A DNA stretch of 64,000 bases from CAVVYA01 sp963752345 (GCA_963752345.1 CAVVYA010000006.1:1-64000); one strand, 5' to 3'; positions 25,978 to 37,679 are shown, counted from the first letter of the stretch. A program made the numbers and translations. Notes: a model not told the origin generated them from the letters alone.

Positions 25978-27009
25978 ATGTTCAGCGTATTTTCGCGTAA
26001 CACCGTGGCATCCTGTGTCGTCGCCACCGCTGCCGTGCTTTCCGCGACGCCTGCCCTGGCTCAGTTTCCCGGCAATCAGCCGCTCACCATGATCATCGCG
26101 TCGGGACCCGGCGGTGGCTATGACGCCTATGGTCGCCTCGCGGCCCGCCATGTCGGACGGTATCTCCCCGGCAATCCGACCGTCGTGCCGAAGAACATGC
26201 CGGGCGCCGGCTCGATCCAGGCGGCCAACTGGCTCTACACTGTCGCGCCGAAGGACGGCACGGCGATCGGCATCCTGCAGAATGGCACCGCCTACGAGCC
26301 GCTGCTCGGCAACGACAATGCGAAATACGACGGCCGCCAGTTCAACTGGCTGATCAGCCTCAACCGTCTCGTCAACGTCGCCCTGGTATGGCACGGCACG
26401 CCGTTCACCAGCGCCAAGGACCTGTTCGAGAAGGAAGTGCTGGTCGGCGGCACGGGCGCCAGCAACCCGACCATCATGCCCAACGTGCTCAACAACCTGA
26501 TCGGCACCAAGTTCAAGGTGATCAACGGCTACAGCGGCACCACCGAAGTGATGCTCGCCATGGAGCGCGGCGAGCTGCACGGCCTGGTCGGCACCTCGTG
26601 GGACAGCCTGAAGGCGAGCAAGCCCGACTGGGTCGCCGAGAAGAAGATGCGCATTCTGATGCAGGTGTCCTTCGCGCCCCATCCGGAGCTGGAAGGCGTG
26701 CCGTCGGTGATGGAATTCATCAAGAACGACGAAGACAAGAAAGTTCTCGAGCTGTTCCTGGCGCGTCAGGAATACGGCCGTCCGTTCGTCGCCCCGCCGG
26801 GCACGTCGGCCGAGGTGGTCGCCCTGTGGCGCAATGCCTTTACCAAAATGTCGACCGACGCGGCTTTCCTGGCCGATGCCGACAAGATGCGCGCCGAGAT
26901 CACCGTCAACTCCGGCGAGGAGATCGCGGCCCTCGTCAATCGCGTCTACGCCGCGCCGCGTCCGATCGTCGATCGCGTGATCAACGAACTACGCAAGGCG
27001 GGCGGGTAA
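25978..27009 (+). CDS. Bug-family periplasmic solute receptor
   Basis: A 343-residue receptor with a signal peptide ending around TPALAQF, the loop LTMIIASGPGGGYDAYGRLAA, the stretch LVGGTGASNPTIMPNVLN and the end AAPRPIVDRVINELRK. It is paralogous to the gene just upstream (similar NMPGAGS and GTKFKVINGYSG segments), so the two are probably an old tandem duplication. It is separated from that gene by 141 bases, so it may have its own promoter. The ligand is unknown. No TctAB genes are present. Confidence 0.9.
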   Translation: MFSVFSRNTVASCVVATAAVLSATPALAQFPGNQPLTMIIASGPGGGYDAYGRLAARHVGRYLPGNPTVVPKNMPGAGSIQAANWLYTVAPKDGTAIGILQNGTAYEPLLGNDNAKYDGRQFNWLISLNRLVNVALVWHGTPFTSAKDLFEKEVLVGGTGASNPTIMPNVLNNLIGTKFKVINGYSGTTEVMLAMERGELHGLVGTSWDSLKASKPDWVAEKKMRILMQVSFAPHPELEGVPSVMEFIKNDEDKKVLELFLARQEYGRPFVAPPGTSAEVVALWRNAFTKMSTDAAFLADADKMRAEITVNSGEEIAALVNRVYAAPRPIVDRVINELRKAGG

Positions 27010-27554
27010 CTGCCTGGGGGCCTCTACCAAGGCTCAGTACGTGAACGTGCTGGGTTACATCAAGGCGGGCGAGGATGGCCGCGACATTGCTGGCGCGGTC
27101 ATCCGCTCGTACTCGCTCATGGACGGAATCAGAGAGGATATCCACGGGCTCCCTATCGGCGAACTCGCCGTGTTCTCTCGCGAAACGCCAAAGGCGAGGT
27201 AAAACCTGGCCAACGATGTGTTGTGCTCCCAGTCCGTCCGGTCGGCCGTGGCATCCCCGAGCATGATGACATGCAATTCTTCATCTTACACCTTCCGCTC
27301 GGGGCGGTGAGCGCGGCCTCCATCGGCGGCTGCCTCGCCGCCCGGGGGAAGAAGGCCACTTTCGGACCCAGTGCCCGGTGGGTCACCCTCGCTTGACCTG
27401 GATCAAACCATGGGCGGCGAGATGTTCTAGACTTATCCTCCTCTCTAGACTTATTCTAAAGTGATGTAATAGGCTTTGTGTGAGAGCGGCGGCCCGATTT
27501 GGAGCGCGCCAGCGCACGAAGATGGCTACACGAAGATGGCTATAGGAGGACGAG
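27010..27554. promoter_or_regulatory. katG upstream region with repeated TCTAGACTTAT
   Basis: No confident gene was found in these 545 bases. A short open frame without a clear start ends at 27202 on the plus strand and may be a gene remnant. Upstream of katG, TCTAGACTTAT occurs twice, at 27426-27436 and 27444-27454, 18 bases apart. The second copy runs on into TCTAAAG, giving an imperfect dyad that resembles Fur-superfamily (Irr/PerR-type) boxes. This would fit peroxide- or iron-responsive control of katG. Confidence 0.4.
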
Positions 27555-29753
<2,199 letters not shown>

Positions 29754-29760
29754 CACCTGC

Positions 29761-29803
29761 GGGGCTTCGCTCTCGCCTGACCGCTGCGCAGCGGCGGAGC
29801 CCC
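29761..29803 (+). terminator. Candidate stem-loop terminator after katG
   Basis: GGGGCTTCGC (29761-29770) pairs with GCGGAGCCCC (29794-29803), with one G-U pair, and an inner CGCTGCGCAGCG hairpin lies between them. It starts eight bases after the katG stop. The absence of a T-run lowers confidence that it is a simple intrinsic terminator. Confidence 0.4.
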
Positions 29804-30211
29804 CAGCGCGTTCCTCGCGTGTATCCGTCACGCTGGCCGTTGATCCTGCACGCTCGACCTCTCCCTTGCGACGGGGCGGCCATGGCGGCTGGCCGACAAC
29901 CGGCTCACTGGCACGGCGTCCCTGCCCAGAACCCTCGCTGCACCGTCGCGATGGCGTGCTGACGGGCGATCGGGAGACGCACATGAACGAACGGTCGCCG
30001 CCGATCGCAGCTTTGCTCAGATCGCCGGATGCCTATGTGCTGCCGGCGCGGCGTTCAGCGGCGCACCTCGCCCGCGAGCGCGGCTTCGACTTCTTCCACC
30101 GCGTGCTCGGCGGGTGAGCGCTGGGCGGCGAGGCGGCTTGGCCATTTTGCCATCACGACTGAGCCTTTCCAGAAGCCGTGATTTCCCTGCCCCTCGCCGC
30201 CACGGGATACC
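29804..30211. other. Intergenic stretch without a confident gene
   Basis: About 400 bases between katG and the leftward binding-protein gene. One small frame on the plus strand, 29983-30117 (44 residues, opening MNERSPPIAALL), has CGGGAG upstream. It has no recognisable family, so I leave it uncalled. Confidence 0.3.
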
Positions 30212-31372
30212 TTATCGATATCCGGCTTCCTGCATGATTTGCCGGAGTTTGGTGATGAACTCGCCCTGACGGTTGATGTAGTCGGGATTTGTGAACGTCA
30301 CGAGGTAATCCCGATCTGGGCGAATACGATATCGTTCCTCGATAAGGTCCTTGGGAATATCGGTCCTCAGCGAATCCATCGACTCCTGCAGCTTGATGAA
30401 CAGCGTTTGTCCTTCCTTGCTCAACGCCCAGTTGACGAACAGCTTCGCTGCATTCGGGTGCGGCGCCTTGTCCATGACCATGAGGTTCGATGCGGAGGCG
30501 ACCAGCGCGTCACCCTCGATCATGTTGAGGTCCATCGAGTCGATCGGAAAGCCTTGTTTCGATAGAAGCTCAGCCTGGGTGCTGAGGCCGAACATGCCGA
30601 TCGGGAAACGCCCCAGGGCGACCCATTCGGCGCCTTGGCGAGCGTCTTTGACAATCGTCACGTCCATTTCCTTGGCCCAGCGGCGGAACCAATCCTCACC
30701 GACCTTCGGGTTGAGGTACAGCGACAGCGAGTTGGGCGCGGTGCCCTGATCGCCGGGCGACCAGGACACGATCTTGCCTTTCCATTTGGGATCCAGGAAG
30801 TCCCAGAAGGACTTGAACTCCTCCGGCTTCACCATCTTGGTGTTGTAGCTGAAGGGCGTGTTGGGCGAGGCGGCGTAGGTGAAGATGTAGCGGCCTTCCG
30901 GATCGCTGTAATGGTGCTTTTTCTGAAACCAAGCCGAGGTGTCTTTCACCTCCGGATCGATCAGAAGCTCGGGAAAGGATTGCAGCGCCTTGTTCGGCAC
31001 GAGCGAGACGAGCGGCGTGTTGGCGCCGCCCAGCCAGACATCCAGCGTGTAGCGGCCGACTCGGCGTTCCGCGAGAATGCGTTCTGCATGGGCGCTGCCG
31101 CCGCCAGTCTGGAAATTCACCCGCACGCCGTATTTCTTTTCGAACTGCGCCATGCCCGGCCGCAGCTTCTGCGGCACCTGGCCCGACAGGATGACCTCGA
31201 CCTCGCCCTCGCGACGCGCCGCCCTCAGCAGTTCCTCCCATTCTGCGGAGGGCTGGCTTTGTGCCAACTGGACCGGCGCCGCGACTGCCGACTTGGTATT
31301 CGCAGCCGCCACCCCCGGGATGGCGAGCAAAACCGCTGCCATCGCTCCGCTCGCTATAAGCGCCTTCATCAT
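30212..31372 (-). CDS. ABC transporter substrate-binding protein (FbpA-like), paralogue A
   Basis: A 386-residue periplasmic binding protein of the iron(III)/organic-anion type, with a signal peptide (hydrophobic residues 4-24). Family stretches seen in all five local paralogues are KLRPGMAQFEKKYGV, LDVWLGGANT, LDPKWKGKIVSWSPGDQG and ARQGAEWVALGRFPIGMFG. It ends with MQEAGYR. It is transcribed leftward, divergent from paralogue B. It likely shares the ATPase at 36451 and permease at 38904. The ligand is unknown, and iron is only one possibility since aromatic-acid and amide genes surround it. Confidence 0.9.
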   Translation of the reverse strand: MMKALIASGAMAAVLLAIPGVAAANTKSAVAAPVQLAQSQPSAEWEELLRAARREGEVEVILSGQVPQKLRPGMAQFEKKYGVRVNFQTGGGSAHAERILAERRVGRYTLDVWLGGANTPLVSLVPNKALQSFPELLIDPEVKDTSAWFQKKHHYSDPEGRYIFTYAASPNTPFSYNTKMVKPEEFKSFWDFLDPKWKGKIVSWSPGDQGTAPNSLSLYLNPKVGEDWFRRWAKEMDVTIVKDARQGAEWVALGRFPIGMFGLSTQAELLSKQGFPIDSMDLNMIEGDALVASASNLMVMDKAPHPNAAKLFVNWALSKEGQTLFIKLQESMDSLRTDIPKDLIEERYRIRPDRDYLVTFTNPDYINRQGEFITKLRQIMQEAGYR

Positions 31373-31699
31373 CAGACCTCCCTGAATTCATTTTTTTGCG
31401 CCGAAGTGGCGCTGCAGACATATGCCTCAGTCAAGAAACGCAGCAACATTGCCGGCATACTAGCGCCGAAGCTGCGGACCGTGAAGGTTCTACGGCATTG
31501 CACTGATCCCGCGCTGCCGTTCGCATCCATCGCCCCGGCTGGCGCGGCCACCTGCAGACCTATATGTGCCGGCTGGAAGGGCACTCCTATAGCATAGTCG
31601 ATCGATTAACTGCTTTGGCGCCAGATAAAGCGGATGGTAAATTGAGGAAAACGCGAAGGGCGCCCATATTGTGGGGCCGCTCCACCAGGGAGGAGATGA
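31373..31699. promoter_or_regulatory. Divergent promoter region between two binding-protein genes
   Basis: A 327-base gap between divergent paralogues A and B. It must hold promoters for both strands. I see no repeat or operator I can defend beyond the ribosome site GGGAGGAGATGA before 31700. Confidence 0.35.
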
Positions 31700-32890
31700 A
31701 TGTCGTATGCGGAAAATTCCGCTGACCGGCTCGCTATTGTCGCCGGTCGCCTGCGGCGTATGGCTCGAGGCCGTCTTCTGCGCCGCGCGCCCGCCGCACT
31801 GTTGATTGCGGCGGCCGTCGTCGCGGCGCTTTCGGCGCCGGCTGCGGCCGATTCTGGCGAGTGGGACGCGCTGGTCAAAGCGGCCCAGCAAGAGGGCAAG
31901 GTCGAACTGGTACTGTCCGGCCAGGTGCCGCAACGATTGCGCCCGGCGATGTCGGAATTCGAGAAGAAATACGGCATTCGGGTGAACTCCCAGATCGGCG
32001 GCGGCAGTGCGCATATTTCACGGCTTCTCGCCGAACGGCGCCTCAACCGTTACAGCCTCGACGTCTGGCTCGGCGGCGCGACGGGCGCGATTTCGTCCCT
32101 GCTTCCCGTCGGCGCGGCGATTCCCTTCGCCGAGCTTCTCGTCGATCCCGAGGTCAAGGATCCATCGCGCTGGTTTCAGGGCCAGCATCACTATATCGAT
32201 CCCGAACGACGCTACATCTTCGTATGGGGTGCCTCGCCGACCTATAACGTCGCCTACAACACCAACCTGGTGGACCCGAACGAGATCAAGTCCTATGCGG
32301 ACCTGCTGAATCCGAAATGGAAAGGCAAGATCGTCTCGTGGTCGCCGGGACAGGGGGCTGGCGCCTCGATCCTCCCCATGTTCTTCAATCCCAAGATCGG
32401 CGAGGAATGGTTTCGCCGTTGGGCGAACGAAATGAACGTGACGATCGTGACCGACGCGCGCCAGGGCGCCGAATGGGTCGCCCTGGGCCGTTTCGCTATC
32501 GGCATGTTCGGCTTGAATACCCAGGCCGAGGCGCTCAAGGACCAGGGCTTCCCGATCAAGGATTACCTGCCGCATCCCATGGCGGAAGGCGAGGTGCTGT
32601 CGGCTTCGGCGGCGAACATCATGGCGATGGATCGCGCGCCCAATCCAAACGCGGCCAAGCTGTTCATCAACTGGGCCTTGAGCCGGGAAGCGCAGACCTT
32701 GTTTGTCAAAACGTCCGGGAGCATGGATTCCCTGCGGACGGATGTGCCGAATGACAGTCTCGAGCCGCAATATCGCATCGATCCGAACGGCGATTACATC
32801 GTCGCCTTCTCCAACCCGGAATTTGTCGCGCGTCAGGATGAGGCGCTGGCGAAGATGAAGGCCATCATGCAAGAGGCGGGTTATCGCTGA
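31700..32890 (+). CDS. ABC transporter substrate-binding protein (FbpA-like), paralogue B
   Basis: A 396-residue protein with a long, arginine-rich N-region before the hydrophobic core of the signal peptide (LLIAAAVVAALSAPAAADS). The mature part carries RLRPAMSEFEKKYGIR, LDVWLGGATGAISSL, LNPKWKGKIVSWSPG and QGAEWVALGRFAIGMFGL. It is most like paralogue E at 37680, with a near-identical IKDYLPHPMAEGEVLSASAA. It begins the rightward run of binding proteins feeding one importer. Its binding-site substitutions relative to A and C suggest a different ligand or affinity (inference). Confidence 0.9.
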   Translation: MSYAENSADRLAIVAGRLRRMARGRLLRRAPAALLIAAAVVAALSAPAAADSGEWDALVKAAQQEGKVELVLSGQVPQRLRPAMSEFEKKYGIRVNSQIGGGSAHISRLLAERRLNRYSLDVWLGGATGAISSLLPVGAAIPFAELLVDPEVKDPSRWFQGQHHYIDPERRYIFVWGASPTYNVAYNTNLVDPNEIKSYADLLNPKWKGKIVSWSPGQGAGASILPMFFNPKIGEEWFRRWANEMNVTIVTDARQGAEWVALGRFAIGMFGLNTQAEALKDQGFPIKDYLPHPMAEGEVLSASAANIMAMDRAPNPNAAKLFINWALSREAQTLFVKTSGSMDSLRTDVPNDSLEPQYRIDPNGDYIVAFSNPEFVARQDEALAKMKAIMQEAGYR

Positions 32891-32936
32891 CACGAGGCGG
32901 ACGAAAGGAAAGCTTAGGAACGACGGGAAGGACGCG

Positions 32937-34088
32937 ATGATCAGGAAATATCTCTCGACAGGTGTGGCGGCGCTGCTGCTGTTACTGCCGCTCGGGGTCC
33001 GAGCCGACGAGATTGCCCAAGCCCCGGCTGCGGCCGCGAGCCAGTCTTCGCCGGCGTGGGACCAGCTCGTCAAGGCCGCGCAGCAGGAGGGCCGGGTCGA
33101 GCTCATCATCGCCGGCCAGGCGGTACAGAAGCTGCGTGGCGCCATGGGCGCCTTCGAAAAGAAATACGGCATCAAGGTCAATTTCCACATGGGGGGCGGC
33201 GGGGCGCATGCGGATCGAATTCTCGCCGAGCGGCGCAGCGGCCGTTACACGGTCGACGTGTGGATCGGCGGCGCGAACACGGCTCTCGTCTCGCTGATTC
33301 CGAACAAGGTGCTGGCGCCGATCCCCGATCTGCTCATCGATCCGGGCGTGAAGGATCCGTCGCGCTGGTTTCAGGGCAAGCACCCCTATACCGATCCGGA
33401 AGGGCGCTACATCTTCACCTACGCCGCCTCGCCGGCCCACATCATCGCCTTCAACACCAAGATGGTGAACCCGGCGGAGATCAAGTCGATTTGGGACCTG
33501 CTCGACCCGAAATGGAAGGGCAAGATCGTCTCATGGTCGCCGGGCGACCAGGGCACCGCCTCCACCTCGGTCTCGCTGCTGCTCATGCCGAAGATCGGCG
33601 AGGAATGGTTCCGCCGCTGGGCCAAGGAAATGGACGTCACCCTCGTCAAGGATGCGCGGCAGGGCGCGGAGTGGGTGGCGCTCGGACGCTTCCCCATCGG
33701 CATGTTCGGCCTGAGCACCCAGGCCGACTGGCTCGCCGCCGAGGGTTTCCCGATCCAGGGCTATCTGCCGCATCCTCTCGCGGAGGGCGAGGCGCTCACC
33801 GCATCGGCCTCGAACATCATGGTGGTGGACAAGGCTCCCCACCCGCATGCGGCACAGCTCTTCATCAATTGGGCGCTGAGCAAGGAAGGGCAGGATCTGT
33901 TCATCAAGTTCGGCGAGAAACGCGATTCGCTGCGCACCGACGTGGCAAACGACGTCATCGAGCCGCAGCACCGCATCCACCCGGACCGGGAGTATTTCGT
34001 CTCGTTCAGAGACCCGGACTATGTCAACCGTCAGGGCGAGCTGATCGAGACGCTGCGGCGGATCATGCGCGAGGCCGGCTACAGATAG
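32937..34088 (+). CDS. ABC transporter substrate-binding protein (FbpA-like), paralogue C
   Basis: A 383-residue periplasmic binding protein with a short signal peptide (YLSTGVAALLLLLPLGVRADE). It carries the family segments KLRGAMGAFEKKYGIKV, VDVWIGGANTALVSL, LDPKWKGKIVSWSPGDQG and QGAEWVALGRFPIGMFG. It starts 46 bases after paralogue B. It is followed 44 bases later by a cysteine-hydrolase gene, so they are probably co-transcribed. It is closest to paralogue A in the permuted ligand-contact regions (SPGDQGTA). Confidence 0.9.
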   Translation: MIRKYLSTGVAALLLLLPLGVRADEIAQAPAAAASQSSPAWDQLVKAAQQEGRVELIIAGQAVQKLRGAMGAFEKKYGIKVNFHMGGGGAHADRILAERRSGRYTVDVWIGGANTALVSLIPNKVLAPIPDLLIDPGVKDPSRWFQGKHPYTDPEGRYIFTYAASPAHIIAFNTKMVNPAEIKSIWDLLDPKWKGKIVSWSPGDQGTASTSVSLLLMPKIGEEWFRRWAKEMDVTLVKDARQGAEWVALGRFPIGMFGLSTQADWLAAEGFPIQGYLPHPLAEGEALTASASNIMVVDKAPHPHAAQLFINWALSKEGQDLFIKFGEKRDSLRTDVANDVIEPQHRIHPDREYFVSFRDPDYVNRQGELIETLRRIMREAGYR

Positions 34089-34132
34089 CGATACAGGTGC
34101 GTTCCCGAGCGCGCTGACGGGAGGAAACGACG

Positions 34133-34837
34133 ATGGCTGACATGGGACACTGCTGGGATGACGTCATTCCACCCGACGAGCGCGAGATCTACGACAGCCT
34201 GTTCCCACGGGACATCAAGCCGCTCGGCGCGAACCTCGCTCTGATCGCGATCGATCTTTACAACAAGGTCTATGCCGGCGGCCCGGGCCCGGTGACGGAG
34301 CTCAACAAGCGCTTCCCCGGCGCCTGCGGCGAATTCGCCTGGAATGCCATTCCGCCGACCATGAGGCTCTTCGCGGCGGCGCGCCGGGCCGGCCTGCCCG
34401 TCATTTACACCACCGGCAGCACGCGCAAAGGGCGCGTCACCGCCACCAACCGCCAAGGCGGCGCCACCAGCGCCGCGAACACCGGCGGCAACGAGATCAA
34501 AGAGGAATTTAAGCCCGAACCGGACGACCTGGTGATCGCGAAAGAGCGCGCTTCCGGATTCTTCGGCACCCCGATGGTGGCGCATCTCAACCAGCTCGGG
34601 GTTCGGACCGTCATCATGTGCGGCGAGAGCACTTCGGGATGCCTGCGGGCCTCCGCCGTCGACGCCTTCTCCTATGGTTATCGGGTGGTGATCGCGGAGG
34701 AATGCTGCTTCGACCGCTCGCTGCTCAGCCACAAGCTGTCGCTGTTCGACCTTCATCACAAATACGCCGATGTTCTGCATGTGGACGACATCGTGCGGCA
34801 GCTTTCAGGCTTGGGACGGCAAGCCGCGGCGGAGTGA
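34133..34837 (+). CDS. Isochorismatase-like cysteine hydrolase
   Basis: A 234-residue hydrolase of the isochorismatase/nicotinamidase/N-carbamoylsarcosine amidase fold. The catalytic triad is visible as Asp in LIAIDLYNK, Lys in VIAKERASGFFGT, and Cys in CGESTSGCLRASAVDAFSYGY. The G-E-S-T-S-G-C-L-R motif fits amidohydrolases such as N-carbamoylsarcosine or maleamate amidase rather than true isochorismatase. There is no signal peptide. It lies inside the run of binding-protein genes, which suggests the imported compound carries an amide or carbamoyl group. The hyuAB genes 8-10 kb downstream fit the same idea. Confidence 0.88.
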   Translation: MADMGHCWDDVIPPDEREIYDSLFPRDIKPLGANLALIAIDLYNKVYAGGPGPVTELNKRFPGACGEFAWNAIPPTMRLFAAARRAGLPVIYTTGSTRKGRVTATNRQGGATSAANTGGNEIKEEFKPEPDDLVIAKERASGFFGTPMVAHLNQLGVRTVIMCGESTSGCLRASAVDAFSYGYRVVIAEECCFDRSLLSHKLSLFDLHHKYADVLHVDDIVRQLSGLGRQAAAE

Positions 34838-34897
34838 AGCCGAAGGACGTTCGCATGAGACGTCGGAGATCGAAAAATGGAGCAGGGGAGGCGCGTC

Positions 34898-36061
34898 GTG
34901 TTTCGGAAATTGCTTTTGAACGGTGCTCTCGCGGCCGTGCTGCTGGTGCCCCGCAACCGGCGCTGGCGGACGAAGCGCCGCGGGTCGCGAAGGCCGTGCC
35001 CGCCCGTTCGGCGGCAGCCGCCGCGGAATGGGAGACAACTGATCAAGGCGGCGCGCGCTGAAGGAAAAGTCGAGGTCGCTCTGGCCGGCCAGGTGCCGTT
35101 GAAGCTGCGCCCCGGCATCCGCGAATTCGAGAAGAAATACGGCATCAAGGTGCTCGCCCAAACCGGCGGCAGCAACGATTTCGCGGCGCGGATTCTGGCC
35201 GAGAGAAGCGTCGGCCGCTATAATCTGGACGTCCGTATCGGCGGCGCGAATACCGCGCTCGTGCAATTGATGCCCGCCAACGCGCTCGACCCGATCGACA
35301 AGCTTCTGGTCGATCCCGAAGTCACGGATCGCTCGCTGTGGTTTCAGGGCAAGCATCACTATACCGACCTGGAGGGCCGCTACATTCTCGCCTTCGGGGC
35401 GTCGCCCTCCTACAACATCTCCATCAACACCAAGATGGTGAAGCCCGACGAAATCAAATCCTATGCGGATCTGCTGAATCCGAAATGGAAAGGCAAGATC
35501 GTCACGTGGTCGCCGGCCGAGCAGGGCACCGGGGCCTCCAGCATCCCGCTCTACCTCAACCCCAGGATCGGCGAGAACTGGTTTCGCCGATGGGCCAAGG
35601 AGATGGACGTCACCATCGTGAAGGATCCCCGCCAGGGCGCCGAGTGGGTGGCCATGGGCCGTTTTCCGATCGGGATGTTCGGGCTCAATACCCAGGCCGA
35701 GGCGATGGCCGACGAGGGGTTTCCGATCATGGGCTACCTGCCGCACCCCATGGCCGAGGGCGAGGTGCTGTCCTCCTCGGCGGCGAATATCATGGTCATG
35801 GGCAATCCGCCGAATCCGAACGCCACGAAGCTGTTCGTGAACTGGTTTTTGAGCCGCGAGGGTCAGGCGATCTTCATCAAACACGCGGAGAAAATGGACA
35901 CGCTGCGGGTGGATGTGCCCAACGACGCGATTCCAGAGCAGCATCGCATCCGCGCCGACAGGGAGTACATGCTGCCTTTCACGGATCCGGAATACACCAA
36001 CCGGCAGACCGAGATACTGAACACGTTGAAGAAGATCATGCAGGAAGCCGGCTATCGATGA
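34898..36061 (+). CDS. ABC transporter substrate-binding protein (FbpA-like), paralogue D (shifted N-terminus)
   Basis: From L-I-K-A-A-R-A-E-G-K onward the protein matches its paralogues (LRPGIREFEKKYGIKV, LDVRIGGANTALVQL, QGAEWVAMGRFPIGMFGL) to the end MQEAGYR. Between about 34951 and 35033 the reading frame gives an arginine-rich nonsense stretch. The neighbouring frame gives PQPALADEAPRVAKAV...AAAAEWE, which is the expected signal-peptide end and linker. One missing base near 34951 and one extra base near 35033 explain this. GTG 34898 follows GGGGAGG and begins the hydrophobic signal MFRKLLLNGALAAVLLV; ATG 34877 is the alternative. If real, the shift would spoil export. Confidence 0.82.
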   Translation: MFRKLLLNGALAAVLLVPRNRRWRTKRRGSRRPCPPVRRQPPRNGRQLIKAARAEGKVEVALAGQVPLKLRPGIREFEKKYGIKVLAQTGGSNDFAARILAERSVGRYNLDVRIGGANTALVQLMPANALDPIDKLLVDPEVTDRSLWFQGKHHYTDLEGRYILAFGASPSYNISINTKMVKPDEIKSYADLLNPKWKGKIVTWSPAEQGTGASSIPLYLNPRIGENWFRRWAKEMDVTIVKDPRQGAEWVAMGRFPIGMFGLNTQAEAMADEGFPIMGYLPHPMAEGEVLSSSAANIMVMGNPPNPNATKLFVNWFLSREGQAIFIKHAEKMDTLRVDVPNDAIPEQHRIRADREYMLPFTDPEYTNRQTEILNTLKKIMQEAGYR

Positions 36062-36450
36062 GCTGGATTCGGGCATGGCGCGCGGAGGGACCCAATTTCA
36101 GTGGTATTTCCGCCAATTCATCAATGTCGTAGGCGGCAGGCGCTGAAGACGGACGGGTCTTCCGGCTAAAATCTGTTTTTACAAATGTGTAGGTAATGTC
36201 CGTTCGATTCTGCAAATATCATACCCAAAGTCAGGGTCATAAGCCGTGCCGCGGTCCATTGTGGGTCCGCAGGCAACCAACAGGCGGGCCTGCTACACGG
36301 GAGAGGGCTTCAACTGTCATAGGTATCAAACGGCACGATTAGGGTCATGTGCGGCACGGCGGCCGACCATAGGTGGTCGCCGGCTCGGTCCATTACGACA
36401 ATATCCATTTCATGCCCTAGACAAGAGGGCAGCACCAGGAGCCATTAGGG
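36062..36450. promoter_or_regulatory. Upstream region of the ABC ATPase gene
   Basis: 389 bases without a gene. AGGGTCAT occurs twice in the same orientation, at 36233-36240 and 36341-36348, about one hundred bases apart. This could mark regulator sites for the downstream transporter genes. No clear -35/-10 pair was found. Confidence 0.3.
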
Positions 36451-37663
36451 ATGCTTGCGTCACAAAGTCCGGCTGCGACCGCCAAAAGGCCTTCATCGGC
36501 GAAGCCGGCGATCCGCCTCGAGAATCTCTCGAAGACTTACCCGGGGAACACGCAAAAAGCGGTCGACGGCCTGTCGCTCGAGATAGCAGACGGTGAAGTC
36601 TTTACCTTGCTCGGGCCCAGCGGCTGCGGCAAAAGCACGACGTTGCGCATGGTCGCAGGCCTCGAGGAGCCGGACGAGGGATCGATCTATTTTGGCGACA
36701 AAGCCGTCGTCGTGACGGAGACGGGATTTTCGCTACCGCCCGAACGGCGCAAGATTGGCATGGTGTTCCAATCCTATGCCATCTGGCCGCACATGACGGT
36801 CGGGGAGAACGTCGCCTTTCCGCTTCGCGCGCAAAAATATCCCCGCTCGAAGATCAAGACGCGTGTCGCGGAGGTTCTCGAACTGGTTGGCATGGGCGGC
36901 ATGGAAAAGCGGCCGGGCCCTCTGCTGAGCGGCGGGCAACAGCAGCGGGTGGCTCTGGCCCGTGCGCTCGTGACGGAACCGCGAATCCTGCTGCTCGATG
37001 AGCCCTTCAGCAATCTCGACGCCAAGCTTCGCGAGCAGATGCGGATAGAGGTGAAGCTGCTGCAGAAGCGCTTGAATATCGCGGTGCTATTCGTCACCCA
37101 TGACCAGGTCGAGGCCCTCAGCCTGTCGGACAGGATCGCGATCATGAGCGGCGGCATCGTGCAGCAACAAGGCTCCCCCCAAACGCTCTACAACGAGCCG
37201 GTCAACGACTTCACGCGGGATTTCGTCGGAAAAACCCTGCTGTTCAAGGGCCGGATTGTGACGAAAGATTCGTCGGGGCAGGTGAGCGTGTTCGATCGAC
37301 GGTGCCGCGAACTGCGTCGTCGGCGGCGGGACCAGTCATCAGACCAGCATCAAGGCTGGAGACCCGGTATACGTCGGCGTGCGGCCGGAGGACGTGGAAT
37401 TGCTTCCCGTCACAGGATCGGCACTGCAGGCGGGCATGATTGGCGGCGTCGCCCATGCCGCATTGTTCTTGGGCGAGCGCTACGAGTACAAAATCGAGGT
37501 CGACGGGCAAGATGCCATCGTCATTTACGGCGATCGTCACAATCCGTTGCCTGAGGGTGGCAAGGTCTGGATGAGATTGCGTCCCGCGGGCCATAGTGTC
37601 TGGGCGGTCGGAGCGGCGGGGTCGATGGCCGCCGACTCTCGCGATGCGCGCAATGGAAATTAG
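36451..37663 (+). CDS. ABC transporter ATP-binding protein (FbpC/PotA-like), frameshift in C-terminal part
   Basis: An importer ATPase of about 403 residues. It has Walker A LLGPSGCGKSTTLR, a Q-loop in MVFQSYAIWPHMTVGE, signature LSGGQQQRVALARAL, Walker B RILLLDEPFSNLDA and H-loop VLFVTHDQVEAL. The catalytic domain is intact. Near 37293 the frame changes: the direct frame becomes arginine-rich and stops at 37554. The TOBE-domain part (VYVGVRPEDVELLPV to 37663) continues in another frame, and one extra base explains it. It sits between paralogues D and E and is the only ATPase for the binding proteins at 30-39 kb and the permease at 38904. Confidence 0.88.
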
Positions 37664-37679
37664 CAGAGGAGCGCGAGAG

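Noticed and set aside
27010..27202. Short plus-strand open frame after the second Bug receptor ending GELAVFSRETPKAR
   Set aside because: No clear start codon with a ribosome site and no recognisable family. Noted only as a possible remnant.
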